Shown: piece by piece, positions 24,506 to 32,514 of the stretch | Position numbering within the stretch: the first letter of the stretch is position 1 | Layout of the letters: the number at the start of each line of letters is the position of its first letter | Source of the DNA: Betaproteobacteria bacterium RIFCSPLOWO2_02_FULL_63_19 | GTDB lineage: Bacteria; Pseudomonadota; Gammaproteobacteria; Burkholderiales; SG8-39 | Direction of reading: 5' to 3' | Length of the DNA stretch: 36,870 nucleotides | Assembly (NCBI GenBank): GCA_001770415.1 | Contig: MEQX01000066.1 | Span: 1-36,870, forward strand | Notes under the pieces: generated by a model | The model's database searches: none | Told to the model about the DNA's origin: nothing | What the model saw: the letters and a program-made list of their open reading frames with translations, nothing else | Position numbers and translations under genes: made by a program

Positions 24506-25495
24506 ATGCGGTCCGAGCCGGTCGCCGAAACCCCACATGGGGTGGTGCGTTGCTACAGTTTCTTGCCTGCGAGCGATTCCTATCTTGAGGACGTGCTCGA
24601 CGGTCTGGCACGGACGCCGAAACGCATTTCGTCACGGTATTGCCTGGACGAGAAGGGTTCACGGCTGTATTCGGCGCTCTGCGATCAGCCCGAGTGCTAT
24701 CTCATGCAGGCCGAAGTCACGATTCTGCGCGACAACCTCGCGGCAATCGCGCAGTTCGTCGGCCAGGAGGCTGAACTGATAGAACTGCGCGCGGGTATCG
24801 GGGTCCAGACGGCGCTGTTGCTGGGAGAGCTGCGACCTGCGGTATATGCACCGATCGATGTCGACCGTAGCATGCTCGACGCGGTGTCGCGCGAATTGGC
24901 GGATCTCTTCCCGTGGCTCAACATTTCCGGGATCCACGCCGACATCTGCCGGCCGCTCGCACTGCCTGAATTCGTCGGACTGCCGATCCGCAAGAAGGCG
25001 GTATTCCTTCCGGGGTCGGTGATCGGCAGCTTCGCGCCGGTGGAGGCGCTAGGGGTGCTGCGGAACGCGAGGCGCCTTGCGGGCAAGGGCGGCGTGCTTC
25101 TTGCCGGGATCGACCTGAAGAAGCATGCGGGAAAGATCGTGTCCGCCTACAACGACGCGAACGGAATGAATGCGGCACTGCATCTGAACCTGCTCGCACG
25201 GATCAATCATGAACTGGGCGGCGATTTTCAGCCGAATCGGTTTTCCTATCGGACGTCCTACGATGACACCAAAGGGCGCGTCGAGATGTTTCTGGACAGC
25301 CGCTATGCGCAGATCGTTCATGTCGGGCAACGGCGCTTTGATTTTGCCTATAACGAGACTATAGAGACCGGTATCGCGTACCAGTATGGGATCGCGGAAT
25401 TCCAGGCGCTCGCAGCGGACGCGGGGTTTGCGTCTCAGGCCGTGTGGACTGACGCCGCACAGTTGTTTTCGATTCACGGCATGATTGCAGTCTGA
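24506..25495 (+). CDS. Divergent EgtD-like methyltransferase with altered active-site motifs
   Basis: 329 aa, about the length of EgtD (L-histidine N-alpha-trimethylating enzyme; 321 aa in Mycobacterium). The overall order is EgtD-like: 'LARTPKRISSRYCLDEKGSRLYSALCDQPECY', 'FLPGSVIGSF' and 'YNDANGMNAALHLNLLARINHELGGDF'. Several normally fixed spots differ from my memory of the family. The SAM loop reads 'ELRAG' (93-97) instead of 'ELGSG' or 'ELGAG'. 'GSVIGS' (170-175) has Ser for the substrate-binding Asn. 'ETGIAY' (287-292) lacks the Glu-x-Ser that holds the histidine ring. The Tyr of 'YND' is kept. No egtB is adjacent. Start ATG 24506, or GTG 24503. It may bind another amine, or no longer be catalytic. 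Confidence 0.75.
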   Translation: MRSEPVAETPHGVVRCYSFLPASDSYLEDVLDGLARTPKRISSRYCLDEKGSRLYSALCDQPECYLMQAEVTILRDNLAAIAQFVGQEAELIELRAGIGVQTALLLGELRPAVYAPIDVDRSMLDAVSRELADLFPWLNISGIHADICRPLALPEFVGLPIRKKAVFLPGSVIGSFAPVEALGVLRNARRLAGKGGVLLAGIDLKKHAGKIVSAYNDANGMNAALHLNLLARINHELGGDFQPNRFSYRTSYDDTKGRVEMFLDSRYAQIVHVGQRRFDFAYNETIETGIAYQYGIAEFQALAADAGFASQAVWTDAAQLFSIHGMIAV

Positions 25496-25508
25496 GGAGC
25501 CATTGATC

Positions 25509-27932
25509 ATGAAGTCCTCCACCGCACTGCCGGCGGACAAGCTGGCACACCGCTGCGATCCCGCGCAGTTCCGGTTCGCGACCACCGCAGAGTTGGGTGA
25601 GCTGACGCAAGTCGTGGGCCAGGACCGCGCTGCCGCCGCCGTTGAGTTTGGCATCGGCATCGAGCGCCATGGTTACAACCTGTTCGTGATGGGACCCACC
25701 GGCAGCGGCAAGCACACTCTGGTAAAGCACTATCTGGCCAAGCGCGTGCGAGAAGCCGCGAAGACATCTGACTGGGCCTACGTCAACAACTTCTCGCGAC
25801 CGTACCAGCCCATAGCAATCGAGCTGCCTCCCGGTCGCGGCATGGTGCTCAAAGAGGATATGCGCCATGTGGTCGAAGAGTTGCGTTCGACCATCCCGGC
25901 GGTGCTCGAAAGCGACGAATATTCGGCCAAGGTCGAGCAGATCGATTCGGAGTTCAACGAGCGCCACGAGCGGACGTTTTCGGAATTGGGGGCAGAAGCG
26001 TCGCGAGAGGGGATCGCGCTATTGCGCACGCCGGCCGGCTTCTCGTTTGCGCCGCTAAAGGACGGAGAGGTCATCGCTCCGCAGGAGTTTGCCAAGCTTC
26101 CCGACGAGGAGAAGCGTCGCATCGAGGAAACCATAGCCCGGCTGCAGTCCAAACTCGAGCGGATCGTGCGGGACGTGATGCGCTGGCGCAAGGAGCGCTA
26201 TGAGCGCATCAAGGCGCTCAACCGCGAGATGGTCCTGCTCGCGGTCGGCCATGTAACCGACGAATTGAAGCAGAGCTACATCGACCTACCCAAGGTCGTC
26301 GAATACCTGGAATCGGTGCAGCGCGACGTGCTGGAGAACGCGGACGATTTCAAGAAGCCCGCCGAGGAAGCGGGCCAGGGAACGATGCGGATCATGATGT
26401 CGCAGGACGCCGGCCTGCGACGCTACGAGGTCAATGTGCTGGTGGACCGTTCCACGCCCGACGGCTCGCCGGTGGTGGTGGAGGATTACCCGACTTATCA
26501 GAACCTCGTCGGCCGGGTCGATCACATCGCGCAGTTCGGCACGTTGGTCACCGATTTCAACCTCATCAAGGCCGGCGCATTGCACCGCGCGAACGGAGGC
26601 TATTTGCTGCTCGACGTGGTCAAGGTCCTGATGCAGCCTTTTGCGTGGGAGGGTCTCAAGCGCGCGCTCAGGCAGCGCGAGATCCGCATCGAATCGATTT
26701 CCGATATGTACGGACTCGCGACGACCGTGTCCCTCGAACCGGAGCCGATACCGCTCGACGTCAAGGTGGTTCTGATCGGAGAGAGGATCTACTACTATCT
26801 GCTGCAGGCCTACGATCCGGACTTCAAGAAGCTGTTCCGCGTGGCGGCCGATTTCGAAGACGCCGTCGACAGGAGCGAAGGCAACAGCGACCGGTTCGTG
26901 AGTCTGGTCGCGACGGCGGCGCGGCAAAAGAACCTGCTGCCGCTGGACCGGGAAGCGGCAGCGCGCGCGGTCGACCAGGCGTCGCGTCTGGCCGGCGACG
27001 CGAAGAAGATTTCGAGCAACCTGGATGCAACGATCGATCTGCTGGCCGAGGCAGATTATCTGGCGCGCAAGGGCGGGCGCCCATCGATCGGTGGCGAGGA
27101 TGTGAGCCGGGCGCTGGAGGCGCAGCGCGGGCGTTCCGACCGGCTGCAGAGCAGGTTGCGCGAGGCGATCCTTCGCGGGACGCTGCTCGTCGACACGGCG
27201 GGCGCTGCGATCGGCCAGGTCAACGGTCTTTCGGTCTACCAGGTCGGCAATTTCGATTTCGGCACACCGACTCGAATAACGGCGACAACCCGGCCTGGAG
27301 ACGGACGGGTCGTCGACATTCAGCGCGAGGTGCAACTGGGCGGGTCGATTCATTCCAAGGGTGTATTGATTCTCTCGTCGTTTCTTGCCTCGCGCTTCTC
27401 TGCAAAGAGGCCGTTCTCGCTTTCGGCCAGCCTGTCATTCGAGCAGACCTACGGCGAGGTCGAGGGGGACAGCGCATCGTTGGCCGAGTTGTGCGCGCTG
27501 CTGTCGTCGCTGGCCGGAGTGCCGATACGGCAGTCTATGGCGGTCACCGGATCGGTGAACCAGCGGGGAGAGGTGCAGGCGATCGGCGGCGTGAACGAGA
27601 AGATCGAGGGATTTTTCGACGTCTGCAATGCGCGCGGGCTGACCGGCGACCAGGGGGTGGTGATCCCCGAATCGAACGTCGATCACCTGATGCTGCGCGA
27701 AGACGTCATTGGCGCGGCGCAGGCGGGCCGGTTCCACGTGCATGCGGTGCGCAACGTGGACGAGGCGGTAGATCTGCTCATGGGAATGCCAGCCGGCGAT
27801 TCCGAGGCGCTCGGTGAGGCGCGCCCGGACACGGTCTATGGCCGGGTGGCACAACGCCTGCAGCAGTACGCGGCGCTGCGCAGGCCGCAGAGCGACGCTA
27901 AGCAACGTCGCACGCAACCCAGGGATCGATGA
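25509..27932 (+). CDS. Lon-like AAA+ ATP-dependent protease
   Basis: 807 aa. Walker A 'GPTGSGKH' is at 62-69, close to the N-terminus, so the Lon substrate-binding N-domain is absent. 'KAGALHRANGGYLLLDVVKVL' and 'AFEGLKRAL'-like 'AWEGLKRALRQREI' form the Walker B/sensor part of the Lon-related proteases. The C-terminal peptidase has the Ser-Lys dyad: S655 in 'EGDSASLAE' and K698 in 'GGVNEKIEGFF', 43 residues apart as in Lon (679/722). A helical insertion lies around 120-280. The AAA half with its insert resembles the LonB/YcbZ-like group. ATG 25509 has a GAGGAG ribosome-binding site. It starts 13 bases after the EgtD-like gene. Confidence 0.88.
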   Translation: MKSSTALPADKLAHRCDPAQFRFATTAELGELTQVVGQDRAAAAVEFGIGIERHGYNLFVMGPTGSGKHTLVKHYLAKRVREAAKTSDWAYVNNFSRPYQPIAIELPPGRGMVLKEDMRHVVEELRSTIPAVLESDEYSAKVEQIDSEFNERHERTFSELGAEASREGIALLRTPAGFSFAPLKDGEVIAPQEFAKLPDEEKRRIEETIARLQSKLERIVRDVMRWRKERYERIKALNREMVLLAVGHVTDELKQSYIDLPKVVEYLESVQRDVLENADDFKKPAEEAGQGTMRIMMSQDAGLRRYEVNVLVDRSTPDGSPVVVEDYPTYQNLVGRVDHIAQFGTLVTDFNLIKAGALHRANGGYLLLDVVKVLMQPFAWEGLKRALRQREIRIESISDMYGLATTVSLEPEPIPLDVKVVLIGERIYYYLLQAYDPDFKKLFRVAADFEDAVDRSEGNSDRFVSLVATAARQKNLLPLDREAAARAVDQASRLAGDAKKISSNLDATIDLLAEADYLARKGGRPSIGGEDVSRALEAQRGRSDRLQSRLREAILRGTLLVDTAGAAIGQVNGLSVYQVGNFDFGTPTRITATTRPGDGRVVDIQREVQLGGSIHSKGVLILSSFLASRFSAKRPFSLSASLSFEQTYGEVEGDSASLAELCALLSSLAGVPIRQSMAVTGSVNQRGEVQAIGGVNEKIEGFFDVCNARGLTGDQGVVIPESNVDHLMLREDVIGAAQAGRFHVHAVRNVDEAVDLLMGMPAGDSEALGEARPDTVYGRVAQRLQQYAALRRPQSDAKQRRTQPRDR

Positions 27933-27933
27933 C

Positions 27934-28746
27934 ATGCCGCAGCCGGTACCCGGGGACGCCAAGCGCATCGTGGTGGCGCTCGATACGGGCTCGCTGTCCG
28001 GCGTGGCGATCGACGCGGCGGCGCGTCTTGCGGCGGGTCTGCACGCCGAACTCCAGGCGCTGTTTGTGGAAGACTCCAAATTGCGCCGGCTCGCGGATCT
28101 GCCGTTCGCAAGGGAGTTGGGCAACATGTCCGCGCAACACCGTCGGTTCGACGCCGCCGAACTCGATCGCGCCATACGGGTTCAAGCGCGCCAACTTCGC
28201 CACGCACTCGAAGCGGCCGCGCGCGAACGGCCGCTTATCTGGTCTCTGGAAGTCGTCCGCGGCGATCTCATCGCCGTGCTCCTGGAGCACACCTCCGCTG
28301 CAGACCTTGTGGTGCTGGGGCGAACAAGGCGTCCGGCGTATCTCGGCGTGCGCGTTCCGAGCGTCGCGCGCCGGATCGAGCGCCGGGCCATGCGACATCC
28401 CGTCGTCGCGGTGTTCGACGGTACCGCGGCCGCAACGCGGGCACTGGATGCGGCGCTCGCGCTGGAGCGAAGGTCCAAGGGAGAATTGGTGGTCGCAATT
28501 CGGGCACCGCAGCAGGAGCAGATCGCCGCACTGCGAGCGCAGGTCGATGCAGCACTTGCGGTTCAAAGGCGTGCCGCGAGCGAGTACTTGTGGCTGCAGG
28601 ATGCCGGTATCGCGAACATCGCGGAGACGGCAAAACGCCGGCGGGCAGGAGTGGTCCTGCTGCCGGTAGCCGACCTCGCGCGTGCAGAGCACGAGTTCGA
28701 AGGCTTGGTCGACGAAATCGCGTGTCCGGTCGTGCTGATCCCTTAG
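27934..28746 (+). CDS. Universal stress protein-like protein
   Basis: 270 aa. The opening 'KRIVVALDTGSLSGVAIDAAARLAAGLHAELQALFVED' is the first strand-helix-strand of a UspA-type fold, and 'SAADLVVLGRTRRP' matches the strand before its nucleotide loop. The expected G-x2-G-x9-G-S/T ATP motif is not intact. A second weaker repeat, 'RHPVVAVFDGTAAATRALDAALALE', suggests a tandem USP. The last part ends 'IACPVVLIP', the usual terminal strand. The ATG is one base after the stop of the Lon-like gene (27932), so the two are co-translated. Role: probable stress protein without nucleotide turnover; inference only. Confidence 0.65.
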   Translation: MPQPVPGDAKRIVVALDTGSLSGVAIDAAARLAAGLHAELQALFVEDSKLRRLADLPFARELGNMSAQHRRFDAAELDRAIRVQARQLRHALEAAARERPLIWSLEVVRGDLIAVLLEHTSAADLVVLGRTRRPAYLGVRVPSVARRIERRAMRHPVVAVFDGTAAATRALDAALALERRSKGELVVAIRAPQQEQIAALRAQVDAALAVQRRAASEYLWLQDAGIANIAETAKRRRAGVVLLPVADLARAEHEFEGLVDEIACPVVLIP

Positions 28747-28753
28747 CGTGCCC

Positions 28754-29167
28754 ATGGAGCGAGCGCACGACTATTTTGAACACGACGCGGATATCGGCAT
28801 CATCGGCAGGGGCAAAACGGTGGAGGCGTCCTTTGAAAACGCGGCGCGGGCGATGTTCGCGATCCAGTGTGATATCGATTCGATTCGTCCACTCGAGCAA
28901 GTCGAGGTGAATTTCGAGGAAGACGAGGTGGAACTGGCGCTGGTGCGATGGCTCAATGCGTTGCTCGCCGCATCCCGCGAGCGCGGATTGGCGCCGTGCG
29001 ATTTTGGTCTCGAGCGCAGCGGCGAATGCTGGCGGGGCTGGGCGCGTGGCGAGCGATGGCGCGAAGCTGTGACGCGCGGCACCGAAGTCAAGGGGGCCAC
29101 GCTGACGATGCTTTCGGTTTCACAGGGTCCAGCGGGTTGGGAAGCGCGCTGCGTAGTGGACGTCTAG
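28754..29167 (+). CDS. Archease (RtcB-activating protein)
   Basis: 137 aa from ATG 28754 (GTG 28748 possible). 'YFEHDADIGIIGRGKTVEASFENAARAMF' is the archease N-terminal signature, including the conserved His-x-x-Asp-Ile. 'DEVELALVRWLNALLA' and a late 'GTEVKGATLTMLSV' follow in family order. Archease binds metal and speeds the guanylylation and turnover of the RNA ligase RtcB, whose gene follows 163 bases later. Both sit in one plus-strand block. The gene starts seven bases after the USP-like gene stop. Confidence 0.85.
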   Translation: MERAHDYFEHDADIGIIGRGKTVEASFENAARAMFAIQCDIDSIRPLEQVEVNFEEDEVELALVRWLNALLAASRERGLAPCDFGLERSGECWRGWARGERWREAVTRGTEVKGATLTMLSVSQGPAGWEARCVVDV

Positions 29168-29221
29168 CCGATTTCGAGCTCGCCGATGGCGCTTCCGAAG
29201 AAGAAACCGGTTTTGAATACG

Positions 29222-29271
29222 TCCCTGGCTTTCGGATCGTTGCGCCGTTGCAACGGTCCGAAAGCCAGGGA
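29222..29271 (+). other. Very stable 22-bp hairpin between archease and rtcB
   Basis: Left arm 29222-29243 pairs with right arm 29250-29271 around a six-base loop (GCCGTT). All pairs are Watson-Crick except one G-U (29237 with 29256). No T-run follows the right arm, so it is not a standard intrinsic terminator. It may be an RNA processing or attenuation site, a small-RNA precursor, or a REP/MITE-like repeat. A small open frame across it (29186-29389) has no homology I can see. Confidence 0.7.
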
Positions 29272-29330
29272 GCAGAGGCGCCGATTCGAGGGCGGCCGGT
29301 TGGTTCCGGCCTCGCCGGCTAAGATGCGAT

Positions 29331-30764
29331 ATGGACATTACGCAACTCCGTCAGATCGATGCCACATCGTGGGCGCTGCCGCGGCGTGAGGGCGAATTGC
29401 GTGCCGAGGTGCGCTTGTTCGCCGATGCCGGGCTGCTTGCGGCAATGGACGACAAAGTGCTCGGTCAGATCGCGAACGTGGCGCGACTCCCCGGGCTGGT
29501 GGGCGCGGCGATGACCATGCCCGACGCGCACTGGGGCTACGGTTTTCCTATCGGCGGCGTTGCGGCGTTCGATCCCGACCGCGGCGGTATCATTTCGGCG
29601 GGCGGCGTGGGATTTGACATTTCGTGCGGTATCCGATGCCTGCGCACTGATCTGGCGGCAGAGGACGTACGGGCTCGTGCAAAAGACATCGCCGACCGCC
29701 TGTTCGCGAGCATCCCGGCGGGCGTTGGTGAGGAGGGGAGCATAAAGCTGTCGCCCGGACAATTGGACCGGGTGCTGAGCGGGGGTGCGCAGTGGGCCGT
29801 GAGTAAAGGTTACGGCGTCGAGGAGGACCTGGAATATATCGAAGAGCGGGGGCGCATGCCGGGTGCGGTGACTGCGAGCGTTTCCGAACTCGCCAAGAAG
29901 CGCCAGCGTGGGGAAATGGGTACGCTAGGTTCTGGCAACCATTACCTCGAAGTGCAGACCGTCGAGCGCATCTACGATGAGGCGGCTGCGCGCGCCTTTG
30001 GCATCGAAGCAGGACAGGTCGTCGTTTCGATCCACTGTGGTTCCCGGGGCCTGGGACACCAGGTCGGGACCGACTACTTGGTGAGTCTCGCCAAAGCGGC
30101 GAAGCGGATCGGACTCGAACTTCCCGAGCGCGAACTGGCGTGTGCACCGATCAATTCCCCCGAGGGACAGGAATATCTCGGCGCGATGAATGCAGCCATC
30201 AACGTCGCGCTTGCCAACCGTCAAATAATCGCCGAGCTGGCGCGGCGGGTGCTTGGACATTTTTTCCCGGACGCACGGATCGAAACGCTCTACGACGTGT
30301 CCCACAATACATGCAAGGCGGAATGGCATCAGGTCGCAGGCAGGCGGCGGTTGCTTTATGTTCACAGGAAAGGCGCAACGCGCGCTTTTGGACCCGGCCA
30401 TCCGGGGCTACCCGATCGCTACCGCTCCGTCGGCCAGCCGGTGATCATTGGTGGCAGCATGGGAACGGGTTCCTACGTGCTGGCGGGTACCCGCGAATCA
30501 GAGAATCGGGCTTTTTCTTCTGCGAGCCATGGCGCCGGACGTGCCATGAGCCGCAATCAGGCGCTGCGTCATTGGCGGGGGCGCGAGATCATCGATGAAC
30601 TCGCCGCGCGCGGCATTCTTATAAGGACCAACTCGATGCGCGGCGCTGCGGAGGAAGCGCCCGGAGCCTACAAGGACGTCGATGCCGTGGCGGAGGCAAC
30701 CGAGCGCGCGGGACTTGCCCGCCGCGTCGCCCTGCTCGCGCCGCGGATCTGCGTCAAAGGATAG
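29331..30764 (+). CDS. rtcB: RtcB RNA ligase
   Basis: 477 aa. Mn-binding and catalytic motifs are all present: D96 and C99 in 'GGVGFDISCG', N203-H204-E207 in 'GSGNHYLEVQ', H235 in 'SIHCGSRGLGHQ', and H400 in 'SASHGAGRAMSR', the residue that is guanylylated. It joins 2',3'-cyclic phosphate or 3'-phosphate RNA ends to 5'-OH ends using GTP, as in tRNA repair and splicing. Length is that of long bacterial/archaeal RtcB (E. coli 408 aa); an inserted segment near 130-190 is visible. Archease lies just upstream and HPF 22 bases downstream. The ATG at 29331 has no strong ribosome-binding site. Confidence 0.93.
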   Translation: MDITQLRQIDATSWALPRREGELRAEVRLFADAGLLAAMDDKVLGQIANVARLPGLVGAAMTMPDAHWGYGFPIGGVAAFDPDRGGIISAGGVGFDISCGIRCLRTDLAAEDVRARAKDIADRLFASIPAGVGEEGSIKLSPGQLDRVLSGGAQWAVSKGYGVEEDLEYIEERGRMPGAVTASVSELAKKRQRGEMGTLGSGNHYLEVQTVERIYDEAAARAFGIEAGQVVVSIHCGSRGLGHQVGTDYLVSLAKAAKRIGLELPERELACAPINSPEGQEYLGAMNAAINVALANRQIIAELARRVLGHFFPDARIETLYDVSHNTCKAEWHQVAGRRRLLYVHRKGATRAFGPGHPGLPDRYRSVGQPVIIGGSMGTGSYVLAGTRESENRAFSSASHGAGRAMSRNQALRHWRGREIIDELAARGILIRTNSMRGAAEEAPGAYKDVDAVAEATERAGLARRVALLAPRICVKG

Positions 30765-30786
30765 AATATGACCAAGGAGGGAATCG

Positions 30787-31149
30787 ATGCAAAATTCACT
30801 GCAAATCACCGTGCGTGGCATGGATCATTCCGACGCTCTCGACAAACACATAAGGGGAAAAGTAGAAAAACTGGATCGGGTCTATCCAAGACTGATGGGT
30901 TGCCGAGTCGTGGCCGAACTGGAGGACCGCCACAAGCAGCAGGGCAAGCAATTCGCGGTGAGAGTGGATATCACCGCGCCGGGCAAGGAGATCGTAGTCA
31001 ATCGACAACATGACGAGGATGTATACGTGGCGCTGCGCGACGCGTTCGACGCCGCCAAGCGCCAGTTGGAGGACTACGCGGATATTCAGCGCGGCGACGT
31101 GAAGGCGCACAGCTCCGTGCCGCCGCCCGTGGGAGGGGTGGCGGAATAG
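30787..31149 (+). CDS. hpf: Short ribosome hibernation promoting factor (HPF/RaiA family)
   Basis: 120 aa. It has the single HPF/YfiA domain: 'LQITVRGMDHSDALDKHIRGKVEKLDRVYPRLMGCRVV' then 'DITAPGKEIVVNRQHDEDVYVALRDAFDAAKRQLEDY', including the basic residues that contact the 30S decoding region. The C-terminal dimerisation domain of long HPF is absent, so it is a short type that protects or pauses ribosomes. ATG 30787 has an AAGGAGGG ribosome-binding site (30772-30779). It starts 22 bases after rtcB, so the two are probably on one mRNA. This links RNA repair with translational shut-down. Confidence 0.88.
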   Translation: MQNSLQITVRGMDHSDALDKHIRGKVEKLDRVYPRLMGCRVVAELEDRHKQQGKQFAVRVDITAPGKEIVVNRQHDEDVYVALRDAFDAAKRQLEDYADIQRGDVKAHSSVPPPVGGVAE

Positions 31150-31450
31150 CGGTTTCTCGCCACGACCTCCGATCGGATGCCAGTGCAACGGGGCTGGCGA
31201 CCTTAAGCGACCTCCCGCTGTCGAGAAGCCGTGAGTTTGCGGCCGCGCGATACCGGGAGTTCCAATTGAGAACCCCGATTCAGCCCCCGATCGCTCGGCA
31301 TCCGGCGCGTCGGTGAAGGTGCCTTTCGGGTGCGCAAAGCGCACCTTCGTCTTATTGCGCGCACCCATGTCTCGGAGAACTGGCTCGACGCGATGCCATC
31401 GCAGCGGACGCAGTTGATACGCCCACATAAGTACCAGGCCGATCACACTT
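31150..31450. other. Intergenic region after hpf
   Basis: 301 bases with no gene I can support. It contains the alternative hairpins described at 31315-31348 and ends at the start of a DMT transporter. No promoter-like hexamer pair stands out. Confidence 0.4.
31315..31348 (+). promoter_or_regulatory. Mutually exclusive hairpins, attenuator-like
   Basis: 'GAAGGTGC' 31315-31322 can pair with 'GCACCTTC' 31341-31348. The inner 'GGTGCGC' 31329-31335 can instead pair with 'GCGCACC' 31339-31345. The two structures share bases 31341-31345, so only one can form. There is no long T-run (a 'CTT' follows). It could terminate the hpf transcript or be chance. Confidence 0.35.
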
Positions 31451-32350
31451 ATGAATACCAGGATGAGTCTGTCGACGGCGTTGCTGCTTACCGTGCCACC
31501 GGTGCTCTGGGCCGGCAATGCCGTCGTCGGTCGTGTGGTCCACGAGTGGATCCCGCCGATGACCTTGAATCTGCTGCGCTGGGCCATCGCGCTGGTTGTT
31601 CTATTGCCGCTGGCCGGTTCAATCTTGCGCCCCGGCAGCGGGTTGTGGACTGCTTGGCGGCGCTTTGCGCTGGTCGGGCTGCTCGGCGTCGGCCTTTACA
31701 ACTCGCTTCAGTACCTTGCGCTACAGAGTTCCACTCCGATCAACGTGACACTGGTCGCATCGAGCATGCCGGTCTGGATGCTCTTGATCGGCGCGACGTT
31801 CTTCGGCTCGGCGATCCGGCCAAAGCAGGTGATTGGGGCTGTCTTGTCGATAGCCGGGGTACTGCTGCTGCTCAGTCGCGGCGAATGGCGCCAACTGATG
31901 ACCATGCAGCTGGTTCCGGGCGATCTCTTCATGATCGCCGCAACCATCTCGTGGTCGTTCTACAGCTGGTTGTTGATGCATCCGAAGGAGCCCGAGGCCA
32001 TCCGCGGTTATTGGGCCGCGTTCCTGCTGGCGCAGATCGTGTACGGCGTGATGTGGTCGAGCATGTTTGCAGCGGGCGAATGGATGATCGGCAACCCGCA
32101 TATTGTCTGGAGCTGGCCATTGGTGGCAGCACTGCTTTTCATTGCGCTCGGACCGGCAGTTATCGCCTACCGTTGCTGGGGGGCAGGAGTGGAGCGCGCG
32201 GGCCCGACGGTTGCAGGTTTCTTCAGCAATATGACGCCGTTATTTGCAGCGCTGATGTCTTCGACATTCCTGGGTGAAATGCCGCATCTGTACCACGTGG
32301 GGGCGTTTGCGCTGATCGTCGGCGGCATAGTGTTCTCGGGCGGACGTTGA
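31451..32350 (+). CDS. EamA (DMT) family transporter
   Basis: 299 aa with ten hydrophobic segments in two EamA repeats, opening 'LLLTVPPVLWAGNAVVGRVVHEWIPPMTLNLLRW', the common start of this group. The end of repeat two, 'VAGFFSNMTPLFAALMSSTFLGEMPHLYHVGAFALIVGG', is typical. It is an inner-membrane metabolite exporter of unknown substrate. ATG 31451 has a poor ribosome-binding site. It is not similar enough to the other EamA protein at 10944-11825 for me to suggest recent duplication. Confidence 0.88.
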   Translation: MNTRMSLSTALLLTVPPVLWAGNAVVGRVVHEWIPPMTLNLLRWAIALVVLLPLAGSILRPGSGLWTAWRRFALVGLLGVGLYNSLQYLALQSSTPINVTLVASSMPVWMLLIGATFFGSAIRPKQVIGAVLSIAGVLLLLSRGEWRQLMTMQLVPGDLFMIAATISWSFYSWLLMHPKEPEAIRGYWAAFLLAQIVYGVMWSSMFAAGEWMIGNPHIVWSWPLVAALLFIALGPAVIAYRCWGAGVERAGPTVAGFFSNMTPLFAALMSSTFLGEMPHLYHVGAFALIVGGIVFSGGR

Positions 32351-32514
32351 GGCACGTGGTTGCCGCGCAAATTCCACCCCGGCGCTGCCGATGTCGCGCA
32401 CGCCTCGACAGACGATCGCCGCCAGACGGAATCGGCGACTGCTCGCACGATCCGAGCAGGCCCTTTGCGTGAAGTCTGACGCCTAGACTATCGGGCTCAA
32501 GATGCAGGCGTGCG

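Noticed and set aside
29186..29389. 67-codon frame spanning the hairpin before rtcB
   Set aside because: It runs through the hairpin into rtcB, with no homology; its coding look is probably a by-product of base composition.
10944..32350. The two EamA transporters (10944-11825 and 31451-32350) as a recent duplication
   Set aside because: They share only family-level features; sequences are too different by eye.
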